From NCBI GenBank assembly GCA_007134175.1, contig SLLF01000172.1, positions 1 to 6,689 of the forward strand: a stretch of 6,689 nucleotides of DNA. The letters are read 5' to 3'. Both the position numbers and the translations under genes were made by a program. The notes under the pieces were generated by a model, which saw nothing but the letters and a program-made list of their open reading frames with translations, made no database searches and had not been told where the DNA came from. Positions 5,672-6,689 of this stretch are shown here, in pieces. Each line of letters begins with the position of its first letter. Position 1 is the stretch's first letter. This stretch comes from Kiritimatiellia bacterium (lineage in GTDB: Bacteria; Verrucomicrobiota; Kiritimatiellia; SLAD01).

Positions 5672-6612
5672 TTCCCAACATGGATCGCGCGGCTTGGCTG
5701 GCCGCCATGGATTCCCGCGCGGCGCATGCGCCGGTGCCGGGCTATGCGATGTATTCTTCGCTGACCGGTGGGATAACGACCGATCCGGTCCTGATGAGTG
5801 TGCCGGTGGACGATCACCTGGTACACCGCGGCGACGGCGTGTTCGAGACGATGAAGTGCGTAGCCGGCAAGATCTATAATGCAGAAGCGCATCTTGCCCG
5901 GCTGGAGCGGTCGGCGTCCGGGATCGGGTTGGTATCCCGTTGGACGCGCGGCGAATGGACCGCGTTGATCGCGGCCACCTTGCGTGTTGCCGACCGGCCG
6001 GACGCGTTGATTCGGCTGCTGCTGGCCCGTGGGCCCGGCAGCATGGGCGTTAACCCGTATGATTGTGCGAGCCCCCAGTGTTATATCGTCGTTTTTCCGC
6101 TACCCGTGCCCTTCATGCGGCGCCGACCCGAGGGGGCGCACATTGGATTTTCCCGTGTGCCGCCCAAGCCGCCACCGCTGGCGGACATCAAGCATTGCAA
6201 CTACCTGCCCAATGCCCTGATGGCCAAGGAAGCGCGTGATCGTGGATTGGATTTTATGATCGGTTGTGACGGTGCCGGTCACCTGCTGGAAGGTCCCACG
6301 GAGAACGTGGCAGCAATCAATCAGCAGGGGGAGCTGATCATCTATGACGCGCCCGAGCTACTGCTGGGGACCACACTGGCCCGCCTGCGGCAATTGGTGA
6401 TGCCTTTGGTGGCGGACAAGACCCTGACCGGGGTCCGCAATTGGCCGCTGGCCCGCGGGGATCTGGGGACGGCCCGCGAAGTCTGGATCTGTGGCACATC
6501 GCACGACCTGGTCGCCGTGACCCGTATCGAAGGACAACCCGTGGCGGACGGTCGCCCAGGCCCCGTCTACGCGCTGGCGGCCGACTTGCTGGCGGCCGAC
6601 ATACGGGCTTAG
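5653..6612 (+). CDS. Class IV PLP-dependent aminotransferase (D-amino-acid transaminase / aminodeoxychorismate lyase-like)
   Basis: A 319-residue fold-type IV PLP enzyme. The N-terminal domain contains VDDHLVHRGDGVFETMK (52-68), with the family Arg59 and the GVFET core, then HLARLERSA (80-88). The PLP Schiff-base lysine is predicted at Lys180 in IKHCNYLPN. Glu213 in LLEGPTENVA (211-220) is the expected cofactor ring-nitrogen contact. EVWICGTS (276-283) and the IEGQPVADGRPGPV stretch (292-305) form the usual C-terminal part. The segment from MYSS (33-36) through ITTDP (41-45) to the HRGDGVF block closely recalls the plant plastid enzyme At5g57850, reported with D-amino-acid transaminase and ADC lyase activities. 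Family members differ at few residues, so a D-amino-acid aminotransferase, branched-chain aminotransferase or 4-aminobenzoate-forming lyase are all possible. About 30 residues precede the conserved fold. The start is ATG 5653, chosen by the strong ribosome site. No folate or amino-acid pathway neighbour is visible. Confidence 0.9.
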   Translation: MNNHQTIPNMDRAAWLAAMDSRAAHAPVPGYAMYSSLTGGITTDPVLMSVPVDDHLVHRGDGVFETMKCVAGKIYNAEAHLARLERSASGIGLVSRWTRGEWTALIAATLRVADRPDALIRLLLARGPGSMGVNPYDCASPQCYIVVFPLPVPFMRRRPEGAHIGFSRVPPKPPPLADIKHCNYLPNALMAKEARDRGLDFMIGCDGAGHLLEGPTENVAAINQQGELIIYDAPELLLGTTLARLRQLVMPLVADKTLTGVRNWPLARGDLGTAREVWICGTSHDLVAVTRIEGQPVADGRPGPVYALAADLLAADIRA

Positions 6613-6659
6613 CGTCCTGCAGACATCAATGGTACAAAAAGCGTGTATGATTGTTAGAA

Positions 6660-6680
6660 GCCGGGCACACTGGGCCCGGC
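6660..6680. other. GC-rich hairpin downstream of the aminotransferase gene
   Basis: GCCGGGC-acactgg-GCCCGGC makes a perfect 7-bp stem with a 7-nt loop, 47 nt after the aminotransferase stop. The visible flank (AGCCGCCCC) has no T-tract, so it may be a factor-assisted terminator, an mRNA-stabilising stem or part of the next gene's leader; the window ends too soon to decide. The remaining bases from 6613 to 6689 show no gene. Confidence 0.45.
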
Positions 6681-6689
6681 AGCCGCCCC

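Noticed and set aside
6644..6651. TGTATGAT as a promoter -10 for a gene to the right
   Set aside because: A good -10 match, but there is no -35-like element at 16-18 nt and no downstream gene visible in the window.

Overview
This is a compact, GC-rich, Gram-negative-looking bacterial chromosomal segment with no mobile element, CRISPR array, tRNA or rRNA visible. It holds six protein genes, one cut by the left edge. The source cannot be fixed from the sequence. A three-gene proton-translocating transhydrogenase and EF-P paired with EpmA fit Gammaproteobacteria. The transhydrogenase alpha-1 sequence style, the PEP-CTERM-type CPBP protease and the class IV aminotransferase also recall Verrucomicrobiota/Kiritimatiellota-type genomes. 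Both are impressions from remembered families.

Layout: 2-3190 (+) carries the NAD(P)+ transhydrogenase genes in the order alpha-1 (soluble NAD(H) domain, 5' end missing), alpha-2 (membrane part), beta (membrane plus NADP(H) domain). The first two overlap by 4 nt and the next pair are 1 nt apart, so this is a translationally coupled operon. After 58 nt come efp and epmA (3249-4729, +), the translation factor EF-P and the ligase that lysylates it, again overlapping by 4 nt. A convergent 101-nt gap with a small hairpin separates them from a minus-strand CPBP-type intramembrane protease gene (4831-5610). A 42-nt divergent gap then leads to a plus-strand class IV PLP aminotransferase (5653-6612). 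The last 77 nt contain a GC-rich hairpin and no gene.

How the genes work together: the three transhydrogenase subunits form one inner-membrane machine that uses the proton gradient to make NADPH from NADH. EF-P and EpmA form a substrate-enzyme pair for relieving ribosome stalling at proline runs. The protease and the aminotransferase have no clear functional tie to these or to each other.

The most unusual feature is the alpha-2 subunit. Its family is usually about 100 residues long, but here it has 254. The extra N-terminus consists of a hydrophobic signal/anchor segment, a short possible beta-strand patch, and a strongly acidic Pro/Glu-rich linker of roughly 98 residues, predicted to lie in the periplasm beside the proton channel. 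The rest looks like ordinary housekeeping DNA, and I see no clear evidence of a wholly new multi-gene system.
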